Origin: Catonia carolina
Lineage: Eukaryota > Arthropoda > Insecta > Hemiptera > Achilidae
NCBI GenBank assembly: GCA_035578175.1
Contig: JAQMRL010000005.1
Span: 59,253,722-59,317,721 of the forward strand
Reading direction: 5' to 3'
DNA: 64,000 bases
This document shows, one piece after another, positions 26,301-39,900 of this stretch; the first letter of the stretch is position 1; every line of letters starts with the position of its first letter. The position numbers were made by a program, and so were the translations under genes. Below the pieces are notes generated by a model. The model saw only the letters and a program-made list of their open reading frames with translations. It made no database searches and had not been told where the DNA came from.

Positions 26301-29300
26301 TTTGGATATACAGTCAATTCCAGATAATTGGGACACATCGGGATGAAGCATTTTGGCCCAATTAAACAAATTCGTAAACTGTAGCGTATACAATACAGTA
26401 TTTTATTAAACATAACACACACAAAAAATAAAACGTATCAGTGATTAACAATAAACAATGATTAAACTTTTTAGCAAAATAATAAAACCTGACACTAACA
26501 TAATTGGTAAAATGGACCATTTACACTAACACCTAGCTAAGTTACAATGGCGAAACATTCATTCAGCGCTTCTGAACAAGTGGGTCCTTTCTTTCATGTT
26601 TTCTTTTCTGAGATGTTCCATGATTTTTTAATGCCCACTTGCTACTAAACAAAGATATTGCAGTGATTATTTCACAACATTTCAAGTACAAAAGAAGCTT
26701 CTGCTTCCACACCCAAGGGCAAATCTAGCCCCTCCAATTGAACAGTGATGGCAGCTGTCATCAAACTTCCTAATCAGACATTGTACATAAGTCAAGTCGA
26801 GTGCAATTAATAATTACATTCCACCTTCTAGTGAGAGGACAAAATAAGCATACAAAAGGAAAAAAAATACTTTACCTAATCATTCTTTTATTGTCACTGC
26901 AAATGACAAGACCGGTCACTTTACTAAAATGTCCTTTAAATTCAAGTAGTAGAGATCCAGTTTCAAAATTCCATGCTTTTATAACAGCATCATCAGCAAC
27001 TCCAAACAAAAGTTTTTGATCTTTTGTTTCGTGAAATAATAACACACTGAAAAAAATTAATTTTGCAACATTATAAAAATAAATTTATAATAACGTAATT
27101 GTAAGAATAATAGCCAACATACGAGGTCTCAAATCCTACCCGGCCTGCTGGAAGGATACCCAGATGATGATGATGATGATGATCTGACCAGCAGTTCTCC
27201 TGACACCTTCGTTGCTGAATCATTGACCTTCCACTCACCTTCGGCCAGCCTTCTTTTTTTTCATCCAGGATACTCCAAAGGGAGTATAGGACATGTCAAG
27301 ATAAAACTGATAAACAAAAAGTTTATCACTAAGATAAATTCATCACTTAACACCAAAAATTTGTTTCTGCTACTGCTTACCTAAGTAGGCTTGCCATGAA
27401 CCTCATTGTATCAAATATCACACAAAATTAAAAAGTCAAACACAATAAATTCATCACTTACCAATAATTTTTTCCTGCTACTGCTTAACTCAGTAGGCTT
27501 GTCATGAATCCCTTTGTATCAAATAGTACATAATATTTGTTTAATTAGAAGTTAAATACTTTTCAACCAAAAACTATTTAGAAAGGAATTCGTGCACACT
27601 GTAAAATGTTTCATCAATCAAATATTGTTTTAGCTTTTTCTTAAAATGACTTAAAGTGTCACAATTTTTTAAACCTTGTGGCAATTTATTGATGTATTTT
27701 CTACCTGCATAAGTTGGTTTTTGTTCAAACAATTTAGTTTTGTGATTAGCAACATAATAATCGATCCTGTTTCTTGTGTAGTGGTTGTGAACATCTAAAT
27801 TTTGTAAAAAGGTATTTTTCTTTACGTACACGATCACTTCAAAAATGTACAAAGAAGGTACTGTGAGCAATTGTAGCTCTTTAAGTAGTGATCTGCATGA
27901 TGTTAGCAGTAATTGCAAAACAGCTGGACGCAAAACCAAATAAAAAAGACAATTAATGGGCAATGTGTAATAATTATTGGAATTAAACAGCAAGTGATCA
28001 GTGGATGGTTTCTCTAATTAAGACTGAACAGCGCCAAATTAGTTGCTTCATAACGGTATTCATTTCTTCATTTTTTTATATACTGAAAAAATAAATAGTT
28101 TTAACAAATTTCGCCTGTACAGTTAAGATAGTGTGTGGTTCATTTGTTTTATTTTGTTCTATTTGTGGGTTTTCCATGTAAAGTTTTCACTCTACATAGA
28201 CTCCAAGTTATTTAACTGTGTTAGCTTGTTTTAAAAGTATAGATTTTGGGTAAGAAAAGAAAGCAAATAAATTCTTTATTGAAACATGATCTTTTACTAT
28301 TATATGGGTTAATAATAAATGTAAACAAGCAATTACCTAATTACACCTTGCATGTTTGTAACAGGAAGATTTTGAGTACATGCATGACGTTTTAGGTCCC
28401 ATAAACGAATACTGGCATCCGTAGCACCAGTAGCCAATTTTGAACAATCTGAAGATATGGCCAATTTAGAGACAGGTACTTTATGCATGCTTTGCCATAC
28501 TTTCACCAATTTCTTGTCTGTAAAAATAAAAATGTATTCATTACTTTGAAAAATAATTTTTCAAAAAATAATCTGAAATAATAACTAATCATAATATCAC
28601 TGAAAACAATACAATAAAATTAAAAGTACATGCTGAGTTTTCACAACACATGTTCAAGATGGGTCCCAAGACAACCTTTTTAAGGGACATCTGACAACCC
28701 TACTGTCCCAGGTTCATAAATAACAATAAATCTGAAAGATTTTGTCTTCAAAAATTCAACTTTGTTTATTCAAAAATTTGTAGGTAAATATTTAAAACAT
28801 TTAAAAACAATTAAAATCTTTAAAATTCTTTAAAAACTTATTTAAAAATGTTGAATCTTTTTCCGCAAATCTTCTAAAAAATATTTGTTCTAAGGTTAAT
28901 ACAATTCTGTAATATTAATAAACTTTCAAAAATTATTTTGTTTATAAAAACTTGTATAAGCCACTTCGCTCTTTAAAAGTTTAAAAAGGAATGGAGTCAA
29001 CAATCCAATTTATTAATTTAATAAAATTTTTCTTTTTTACTTCTTCTCATATCTTTAGATCAAAATCAAAATGTTCCTCTCACATCTGTAGTTGAGATCA
29101 TCTGGTATGTGTGTTGATGCTGTAAAGTTATATTTATGTTTACGTTATTATGTTATTAATGTTTATACTGTTTGTTGTGTGTCTGTGGAGATGTCTCATA
29201 TTACAATCTTCCCCCCCCCCCCCGGAGAGTAAACTGAAGTACAAAGGCACGTGTAGGCAAAATAAAGGGGGCGAGTGCTTAAAAGAAAAAAGAGAAGGTG

Positions 29301-32300
29301 AGTATGTAGCAGTTGTCGGCCGGAGATGGTAATAGTCATTCATTCGGGGCCCCTTTCAATAAAACATTCAAATAGCATGCAAACAGCACAGTTTTCATTT
29401 TGTTACAATCATCTCAAGCTCGAGTATCGCGATAGACATCACCAAAATAAATCCTCATGAAAATAAATTATGTAAATTATGCGTAAATTATGTAACTTTT
29501 TTAAGGTTAGAAATATGTTCTTTAGTTATTTCTCCTCCAATAGTCTTACGGAGTAAGGCTGTAACTGGAGTAGAGAAACCGATGATATAAAAAGGTTCAG
29601 ACCATCGATATGCCATTTTTGCACAAATGTTCTTCCGTTTCGAACTTACGGGGTGAGTTTTAAGCAAAACTTTATCTCCCACCGAAAACGGATTGGGGTG
29701 GCGTGTGGCATTATATCGGCGCGCCATATCATGATGGGATTTAATTAGTTTTCGTCGAATATCACACATCATGTTACTGGAACGTATAGGATTTCTATGG
29801 AGGATATCTTGGATATTCCATGCTCTATCCAACGGTGTTTGAGCTGGAAAAGTATGCAATATGTCAAATGGGCATTTCCCATGAGCATTATGTTGAGCCA
29901 TATTGAAGGCTAATTGAAACCAAAATAGAGATTTGTCCCAGGTTGTTTGAGTCGTAGCATGGTATGCAATAAGGATAGACCGAAGGTTCCGATTTAATCG
30001 TTCGGCGTGAGATGGTTGAGGATGATAGGGTGAGAGGGTGGTTCGTTTTATGCCTAGATTGAAACAGAAGTTTTTAAACATTATGGAATTAAAATTTTTA
30101 GCGTTATCTGTGACAATAAACCTCGGGATGGAGTAATTTTGGAAAATACGTTTTAATTCATCTACAATGGAGGATGTATTAGTGTTTCTTAATGGAGCTA
30201 GCCATGTAAATTTTGAAAAACTATCTACTACCACTAGAATATATTTATAACCTTGGTTAGTTTTTGGCAGGCTACCTACAGTATCAATAAACAACGTGTC
30301 AAATGGCACTGTCGGAACTCTGGAACTAAGATTTCCCCATTTATAGTTTATTCCAGGTTTGCTACGTTGGCAGGTTGTACAAGCATTCACTTTTAAAGGA
30401 ATTTCTCGATATATAGCTGGCCAATAAAAATACCGTGTAATTTTGTGTATGGTTTTATCAACACCTAAATGTCCACCGATTTCTGACTGATGGAAGTATT
30501 GAAATACTAAATCTTTTAAGGAATTGGGGAGAACGATTTTGGTTGGGTTATTGTTTTTATCTTTTAGACATAGGACGCCTTTGGATAAACAAAATTTATT
30601 ATTCATTTGTTGTTTTTGTTGAAGGATAAAGGTATCCTGTTCTTGATGTTGTCTTAGATCTGTAAAAGATAGGGGGAATTGAGATAATAAGGTATTAATA
30701 TAAGATATATCTTTTGAGATATCTTCGTTATTTAAATCGTACATCCTCGATAATGCGTCAGCCACATTATTATCTGAACCACGGATGTGATTAATTTTAA
30801 ATTTAAAAACAGATAATCTAAGTAACCATCTAGCGAGTCTACCTAACTGCTTTGGTCTGGAAAGAAGCCAGGTTAAAGCTTGGTTATCGGTTTCCAAAAG
30901 AAATTCTCGATGTGTTAAATAAGCTCTAAAATGATCCGTTGCAAAAACAACTGCAAGACACTCTCGTTCATATGCAGAAAATTTCCGTTCTGCTTCTGTT
31001 AATGTTTTGGAAGCGTACGCTATGGGTTTTCTAAATCCTTCTTGTTCCTGAAGTAGGACAGCTCCTAGACCTGTATCAGACGCATCCGTCTGTAAAATGA
31101 AAGTTTTGGAGAAATCTGGTATTGCCAATACCGGGGGATTAGCAATTGCCTGTTTGAGATCTTCAAACGCAATTTTTTGTGAGTCTCCCCAGATAAACTG
31201 AGTGTTTTTACGACGCAACTTATTTAAGGGTTCTATTCTATCAGCATAATTTCTGATAAATTTAGAGAAATAATTAATCATACCACAATATCGATGCACT
31301 TGTTTTACCGACGTAGGTTGTGGGTATTGCAATATTTTTTGCGTCCTCGCCGGATCTATAGAAACTCCTTTGTATGATAAGGTGTGTCCAAGGAACGGTA
31401 TTTCATTTACAGCAAATGTTACCTTATCGGGATTAACTGTAATACCAGCTTTCCGCAGAATTGCCAATACTATTTTAATATGTTTGACATGCTCTGTAAA
31501 ACTTTTAGAATATATTAATATATCGTCCATGTAATTAAATACAAATTTATGTTTAATATTTTTGAATAATGTATTCATAAGACGTGTTAAAACTTGTGCA
31601 CCAGTCGAGAGACCAAAAGGTAATCTTACGTATTCGTATAAGCCATCCGGTGTGCAAAACGCGGTGATTTGACGAGATTTTCTGTCAATGGTATCTGATG
31701 ATACGCTTGCGCTAAATCTAAGGTACTGAACCAGCGGGCATTAGAAAACCATTGAAAAGCATGATTTATATTCGGTAAAGGTTGGACTTCTGAGTCAATT
31801 ATTAAGTTGACTCGGCGATAGTCTACGACTAAGCGACTCGTGCCGTTCGGTTTCGGAATTAAAAAGGCTGGGGAGGAATAAGGTGAAACACTTTCTCTAA
31901 TTACTTTATCTTTTAATAATTTGTCAATTTGGTTTTTCATTTGGAGCGTTTTTATCGGATTTAATGGATAGGGCCTAGATTTTATAATTTCACTATTTTT
32001 GAGTTTAATATCATATTTTAATACATGGGTACAACCTAATTTAGTTGTGAGTACGTCAGGAAATTCCTTACATAAATTATTAATTGTATTTTTAATATAT
32101 TCACTTTGTTCTATGTTGTTAATCTGTTCGGGATATAGATTGGTTAGAGAAAATTGTTGATTTTTTGCCCAATCAAAGGTTATGAAAGATCTTGAAGCAT
32201 TGAATATTGCGTGGGTTTTTTGTAAGAAATTCATTCCGAGTATTATTTTATGGTGTATTTTTGGTAATATTTTAAAATTTAGTTTCCACGATATTTTATG

Positions 32301-33912
32301 AAGAGTAAGTTTAACCCAGATCTGTTTATTAATTCTTAGAGGAAATCGATCAGCTGTAAGGCAAATTGTGTTAATGTTTTCTTCCTTTATAATCGCCTTC
32401 TTAGTTTTTAAAAATATATATAGTTGTTGATTGATAATATTATGAGTGGAACCAGAATCAATGAGAGCGTTAAATATATTATTTTTGATTTTTATTGATA
32501 AAGCTTTCAACGTATAATTACAGTTCAATGTGTTTTCTTTTAACCTTAAATGTTTACACGGATTATGTTTACAAACACACATCATATGTCTATGGTCAGT
32601 GCATTTGTAAAGATTTAGTTTTTTGAAACATTATTATTTCCTTTTTGTTGTAAAAGTTTACAATTCCTTTTGATATGACCTAGCTTATGACAATAAAAAC
32701 ATTTTAAGGATGTTGCAGGCATTTGTGATCTGATTTTGTTGCAAGTTGTATCTTTTAAAGTATTTTGTTTATTTTGGTTAGGTACCATGCTATTCACATT
32801 ATTTATTACACTTGTATCATTTATTTTGGATAAACCGATATCATTAAGGGTCCTAGCATAAACTCTTTCATAGACATAGGTGTCTAATTTATTGAAATCT
32901 TGTAAATTATTAGGTTTACCGATTATACCTATGTGCGTGGCATATATTTCATTTAAACCGGTTAAAATTATATTAATTAACTCACCTTCTGTCAGATCTA
33001 ATCTTAACACTTCATGGTTTTCTAAAATTTCTTTTATGTATTCAGTAAGAGTCTCCGTTTGTGACTGATTTCGGTATAACAATTTGAGTTTTAATATTTC
33101 TTTCATTTTTGGTGTGATTAGTTTGCTTACTAAATCTCTATGAAATTGATCGAAATTATGATTATTTTTAATAGAATTTTCAAAAATTTGTTCAGTGAAA
33201 CCAGTCATAAATGGAGTCAACAATACCAAAGGTAAATCTACTGCATAACGTTTCTGTATTTGTTTAATAATTTTGATATTTCGTACTAACATGTCAATAT
33301 CACGTCCATCAGTTATAGTTAATTGTTTTAATTCGTTTTCAATTGGATTTGCAATTTTTGTCCAATTGAAATTTAATTCACGATGGAAATAAACGGGATT
33401 ATGATTACCTACTGCATTTGGTATCAATCTATCAGGAGTTTCGTTTCTAGGAACAGGATTTTGCATTACTGGGGGATGTAAAAGATTAACATGACCAACA
33501 TCAAGATTTCCTTGTTGATCAGGTAAGAAATTATTTCCTAAAGGTGCGTCTTCAAGGTTTATGTTGTTTTGCTCGAAATTAGGTTCAATTTCGAAATTTT
33601 GTAACCTATTAAGTTTCCAAATCTCAAATCCTTCTTTTAAATTTTGAAATCCTACGAGTTTATCTGGTTTGTTGGGTAATATGAATGTTAATAGTTTGTT
33701 AAGCCGATCATCAAATATTTCGGCATTATACCTTTCTAATTCAGTTAAATTTTCTATGTTCCGTAACTTTGCTAAATAATTTTGACACTCCGTCAGTTGT
33801 TTGTCTATGTCAAATCTATGTAGTGTGGTTAGATCAATTTGGCGTCCATTATCTAAGATTTTTTGTAACCTTTGTTTTTTTTGTCTTACGTTTCCTGTAG
33901 TCGTGCTTTTTC

Positions 33913-33955
<43 letters not shown>

Positions 33956-36900
33956 GTTTAACGTCCGACTGTTTTGCAAATTTCTGCTAATGCAGACGGT
34001 GCTTTTTCGTATGCGTAGTTGGAAGTTAATGTTTGTCTCGTCTAGTTTAGTGGGGTCAAGAATCGGTGCTACTTCCCTATTCATGTTTATACCTGTTTTG
34101 TTTAATGATGATGATGATTTAAGTGTATGTGATCAATGACTTACCAGATGACCTCAATATACTTGCCTACACGAATTATAAATAACAATTATAAATTATT
34201 TTGTAAATTTTTAGAAGATTTGTTTTATTATGTGTTATTTGATTAATTTTATTTGGTGAATTTTATTCCGGTTCGTTCCTTTTCCTCTTGTTATGTTTTC
34301 CTTCCAATCTTGTCGTTGGTTTTATATATTGATATTTTGTTTCCTGAAATTGCCTTGAAAATTATATTGAAATTATCCTGAAAATTATGTTGAAATTGAA
34401 TTATGTAATCCTGGTCACGGCACCATTTTATTGTCCCAGGTTCATAAATAACAATAAATCTGAAAGATTTTGTCTTCAAAAATTCAACTTTGTTTATTCA
34501 AAAATTTGTAGGTAAATATTTAAAACATTTAAAAACAATTAAAATCTTTAAAATTCTTTAAAAACTTATTTAAAAATGTTGAATCTTTTTCCGCAAATCT
34601 TCTAAAAAATATTTGTTCTAAGGTTAATACAATTCTGTAATATTAATAAACTTTCAAAAATTATTTTGTTTATAAAAACTTGTATAAGCCACTTCGCTCT
34701 TTAAAAGTTTAAAAAGGAATGGAGTCAACAATCCAATTTATTAATTTAATAAAATTTTTCTTTTTTACTTCTTCTCATATCTTTAGATCAAAATCAAAAT
34801 GTTCCTCTCACATCTGTAGTTGAGATCATCTGGTATGTGTGTTGATGCTGTAAAGTTATGTTTATGTTTACGTTATTATGTTATTAATGTTTATACTGTT
34901 TGTTGTGTGTCTGTGGAGATGTCTCATATTACACTACTATAGGCCTACAAACAAAATTTTAATAAGTTACTTGAATTTGTACCTTTCCATAAAGACACGC
35001 AGAATTGCATTATGTTCTGAGCTCAAACAATAGTTTAAAACAGAAGGTAATACTTTCTAGAGCATATAATTACTGGTGATGAAACATGCATGGAGTCCGA
35101 ATCCAAATGACAAAGTTTTGAGTGGAAACATTTGAATTCACCCAAAAAAATTTATAGGATCCATTTTTTTTAGAAAATCTCGAAGAAGTGAAAAATTGCA
35201 CGAATTAACAACTTCCAATTGAATATTTTTTATGAAAAAGTTCTGATTGGTTCTCTAGTAGTACTAACTTGTCAACTTCATAAGATATTAAGTTTTTGAG
35301 ATTTTTTACACACACAGACCCATCGGTGAAAACATGGTTTTTGAGCTCCAAGGGACCTGAAAACTTGATTTTTAAAAATTGACATGAAAATATTACTTCC
35401 AAAACTTCATAAAAAAAAAGTTGCCACTAGTCTTTCAATGAGTTGAAATTCATGACAATTTTGCATTTAGAAAAAAATGTCTTTAGTTATTTGCTCATAA
35501 ATGGGACAATTGGGTATACCAAGAGTTTTTAAGATGCTAGGGCATATCATGAGAAAATGAGACATTCCCATTTTTAAGGGACATCTGACAACCCTATTAT
35601 AGGACCTAAAAACAAAATTTTAATAAGTTACTTGAATTTGTACCTTTCCATAGCCACATTTTGAATAATCTACTCTTATGAGCAGAAATTAACACATCAT
35701 TATCTTTACTCAACGTAAATGTTAAAATCGGATCCTCTTCTATATCATCATCAGCCGATCTTTTGTTTTCCTCTTCTTCAGTAATTGAAGATATAACTTG
35801 CCCTTGATCAATATCCACCACGTGAACTTTGGCGCCACATTGGAATAACAGAGTGTCTCCATTTTCAGTGAACTAGAACAAAAATACATATAATTCACTA
35901 CAATACACACATAAAAAAAAAAAAATTAAATAAACTTTTGGGTTGATTTTCCAAAAGTTCTTTATGACCATGTCAAAAATTATGTTAAGTCCATTTCCTA
36001 GTCGTAATTTTGGTCTAATTTTAAAAGGGTTGGAAAATCTCTCCTTGAAAATTTACATTGGGAAATGTAATGGAAATGGTTTGTTCTATTAATTTAAGAC
36101 AAAATACAGGCTTCTCATATTAGAAAATGTTTACTTCCTGTTTGGCCTCCGGGCCAGCCCAGTCAATCAGCTGGTAGTAAGTCGCTATTATTTGTTAAGT
36201 AACACCGGTTGGGCAAGCAACTTTGTATGGTGACCAGCTGACAGCCATCTGTGAACAAACTCTACTGGGGGTCCCTGTTCAAACTCATGCCTAATTCACA
36301 TCAAATACTACAGCAAAGCAGCGATCAAATTCGGTAGTTGTCAATAATGTACAGTTCCCGATAACAAATAAAAGCTAAAAAAAAAACTTCCTGCTCAGCC
36401 CAACAAAATATTCTTTAATTGACAAAGAGATGCAACAAAATTTTTAAAATAAAATTTCGTGACTATCACAAATGTGGAAAAAAATAAAATTTTTACTTTT
36501 TTGTGAAGCTGTAATAACATACAGTAAAAACATAAAAAGTTACGATTGGACAAAAATAATTTTGTTTGAATTTCAAGTGATATTAATTAACTTTTTAGCC
36601 ACACGACTCATAAGTCTTCTTCTTCTTCTTCTTCTTCCAAACAAGGATTAGGCCGCAGTCTGTATTAAACTCACACATTATATCATTATTTCCATCTTTT
36701 CCTAGGTCTACCGACATCCCTTCTCTTTTTGGAGTATACCAGTGCACCAGTTTAGGTATCCTGTGATCAGACATCCTTTCGATCTGCTGTCTCCAACTTT
36801 GGTGATAATTCTTTACTTTTTCGTTCAAGTTGTAAATACCCAATTCTAACCTTATTTACTCATTCCTTATTCTGTCCAAGCAAGTAATCCCTTAGTCCTT

Positions 36901-39900
36901 CACAGAATTCTCATCTCTGCCATCTGGATTCCCCGCTTTTGGATATCTGTAGTTGCCCATGCGTCATTTCCATACACAATAACTGGAGCTGCTGTAACTT
37001 TACAGAACTTAAGTTTTGTTACCCTTCTTGCTCTATTTCCCAAAGTTACACTTAGTCTATTTATAGTCCCGCATATCCTTTGGAATTTGCTCAATTTCTG
37101 CTCTATATCCACATCAGAATGAAATACCACATCACAATCTAAATAACGAAAGTGAGATACTCTCCCCATGTCGGCATTGTTCATAACTATTTTAGAACAA
37201 ACGGGATATTTGCCTTTGAAATTCATTATTTTGGTTTTATAAATGGAAATTCTAAAGCCAAAATCTTTACACCCATTGAAGATCATCCTGTCTCCCACAC
37301 AATCTACACGTCATTCACAAATAAAAGTGCATTCAAATAACTACTGTCAATTAACTTAATACCAGGACTAACGCTGTGTTTCTACATTTTAAAAATGTAC
37401 ACAATAAAAATATTAAATTCAGTGGTGACTACACCCTCGTCACCACACCTAGACTTTCGAGTATAAAAAATATTTAAGACTACAAAATACGTGCATTACT
37501 TACAGCAACTGCCCCTCCTGTGTAAAACGCACTTTGACTCTTCTTCACCTTGTATCTGTAAAAAAAGGGTTTTGTATCAATTTTAATCATTAGCAAGTTA
37601 AGTTAGCATACAATCCGAAGTTCCTCCATGCTTTGGAATCACCACACAAAATGTTAGTTTGATCTTCCTGGAAATACGAGGCGTGTTCAGAAGTAACACT
37701 TTGTTTTAACGCCACCGCAGTGCTACTGTCATTACTCCATGTAAGCGCATTAGCTTACTGGTCCATTGCCTCTTCAATGACAACATAACAATTCTTGAGG
37801 TTTCTGATACCTGTGAACGTTAACATTTAAAACACTTGATGAACCCAACAATTGAGAGATTCATTCTGTTATCTGGTTAGTGTATGCAAGGAACTTTAAG
37901 CCAGCTAAAATTCATCTTCAGATAATAGAGATTTCACTATGTCACCCTACAATCGAAACAGCAGTCACTCAAGTGCACGGACAAAAGTGCTCCCAAAAAG
38001 CAAAAATGCAAAACAACAATGTCAGCACAAAAAAAAAAATCATGAGCACTAAATAAATAAATAAACTTTATTGTCATGTAAAATAATATACATTATAATA
38101 TGACATAATAGTAATCAATATAATATGCATTACACACAACTTGAAACTGTTTTTAATTTACTATATGTGAGTTCAATTATATGTATGTAATTATATGGGA
38201 CTATATGAGGCCTCTAGAATCAAAACCCGCCATATCCAAAAATTAAAAAAATTTAGTTATGAATCTAATCCTATGTATTTTGTGCCGCTGAATTCAATGG
38301 AAAAGTCGTTTTAGTTCAAAAACCACTATTTCCCCTTCAAATTGCTGTTTAAAGATTGTGTTTATTTTCAAAACACACCAAATCCAAGTGCACTTTCTCC
38401 ATGTTATAAAGTTCAAAACCCACCAACTCCATTTCAACCAATGATACGTGAGATTGTAGTCACGTGACTTATAATCAGCTGACATTTTTACTCAGCTGTG
38501 ATTGTTTGGTTATGTTCGCTTTTACTGTACATGTTTGATCTAAGTGTAAAGTTTGTTTTAAAACTATTTTTGCTAAAATGGTGAATCTAATTCAAAATTT
38601 AACACCATGTTCGCCAAAAAGTTCTCATGCAAGAGTTAAGTTGCTAAGAATTGCAAGTCTCAAAAAAAAGTTGTTGCAAATCCCAAGCTGAGTTTCAAAA
38701 CCCACTATTGTAATTTTCTAAGAAGAAAAACATATATATATATAGCTGTAACTGACAGCTGTAAAATTTTGTGTATGTAATCAGATGACTATGAAAAAAT
38801 TTTCCCAGTATTTAGTTTTGAAGTTTTGTGGAGTTTTCATATTGAAACAAAAATTGGTATTTTGCTGGAAATTCTTTTTTATGGAGTTGGAGGGTTTTGA
38901 TTCTAGAGGGGTCATATGTGAATTACTATATTCTGAGACATGAAAGGGGATTTGCTAATTGAATTCCTTCTCAGAGGTGAAAGGATCAATGTGGCACGAT
39001 ATTGTGAGACTTCAAGATAACACTGGCTCCTTGCAATAATGGTCTTCACTTTCTGGACACACCTCATTAAAATATAACAAACAATCAGTCACACTAACAT
39101 TACATTTTTGATGATATAAGTTCCAATTTGGTTGTCAGTTAATGTTTTAGCTTTAAGTCAATATTAACAGGTTGACTTCTTCTTCTTTGAGTGCCTATCC
39201 GCTACGGATGTGGGCGACCATCATGGCTATTTTGACTTTATCCGCTGCCAACCGGAACAACTGCATGGAGCTCCTACCAAACCAGGTTCGCAAGTTCCCA
39301 AGCCAGAATATTCTTCTCCTACCGGGCTTCCTCTTGCTATCTATCTTTCCCTGCAGGATGCGTTGTAACAGTTCATAACGTTGCGAATTCCTCATGATAT
39401 GACCCAAATATTGCAGCTTCCTTGCTTTCACAATATTAACAAGTTCTGTGGTTTTCTTCATTCTTTGCAGAACTTCAACGTTGGTCACTTTATGGGTCCA
39501 TGGTATTTTCAGAATCGTTCTGTAGAGCCAGAGTTCGAAGGCTTCTGGTCGGTTGGTCGTTTCTTTTGTTAGAGTCCAGGACTCCACTCCATACAGCAAG
39601 ACAGAAAAAACATAGCACCTCAGAAGTCTCAGTTTGGTCCCCAAAGTAAGATCATGACTTTTGAAAGCCGCACCCATAGAGCTAAAGATGTTCCTAGCCC
39701 TACCAATGCGACTCCTGATCTCCTGTGAGTTATCCCATGCCTCATTAATGACTGTTCCGAGGTATTCGTACTTAGAGACTCTTACTATTCTTTCTTGATT
39801 TATATACAGGTTAACACCCCTAATTTGTTTTTTGCTAACTACCATGAATTTAGTTTTGGAAGTGTTTATGTCAAGTCCATATATGCTGCTTGTTTCTTGG

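Larger units (their letters stand above)
28704..34933 (-). mobile_element. Ty3/gypsy LTR retrotransposon, young, one frameshift in pol
   Basis: The element is 6230 bp with 502-bp LTRs, a 4-bp target duplication CTAC (28700-28703 and 34934-34937), a primer binding site, gag, pol and a polypurine tract, all on the minus strand. Domain order protease, reverse transcriptase, RNase H, integrase defines Ty3/gypsy. No env frame was seen in the 280 bases between pol and the 3' LTR. It lies in TBL3 intron 3 in the sense orientation. The pre-insertion site is preserved in a nearby duplicate at about 35595. Only one frame break in pol and one SINE fragment in gag were seen. Confidence 0.95.

Noticed and set aside
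33801..34139. 112-codon plus-strand frame
   Set aside because: It is the antisense of gypsy gag and contains the poly-T of the SINE as a Phe run.
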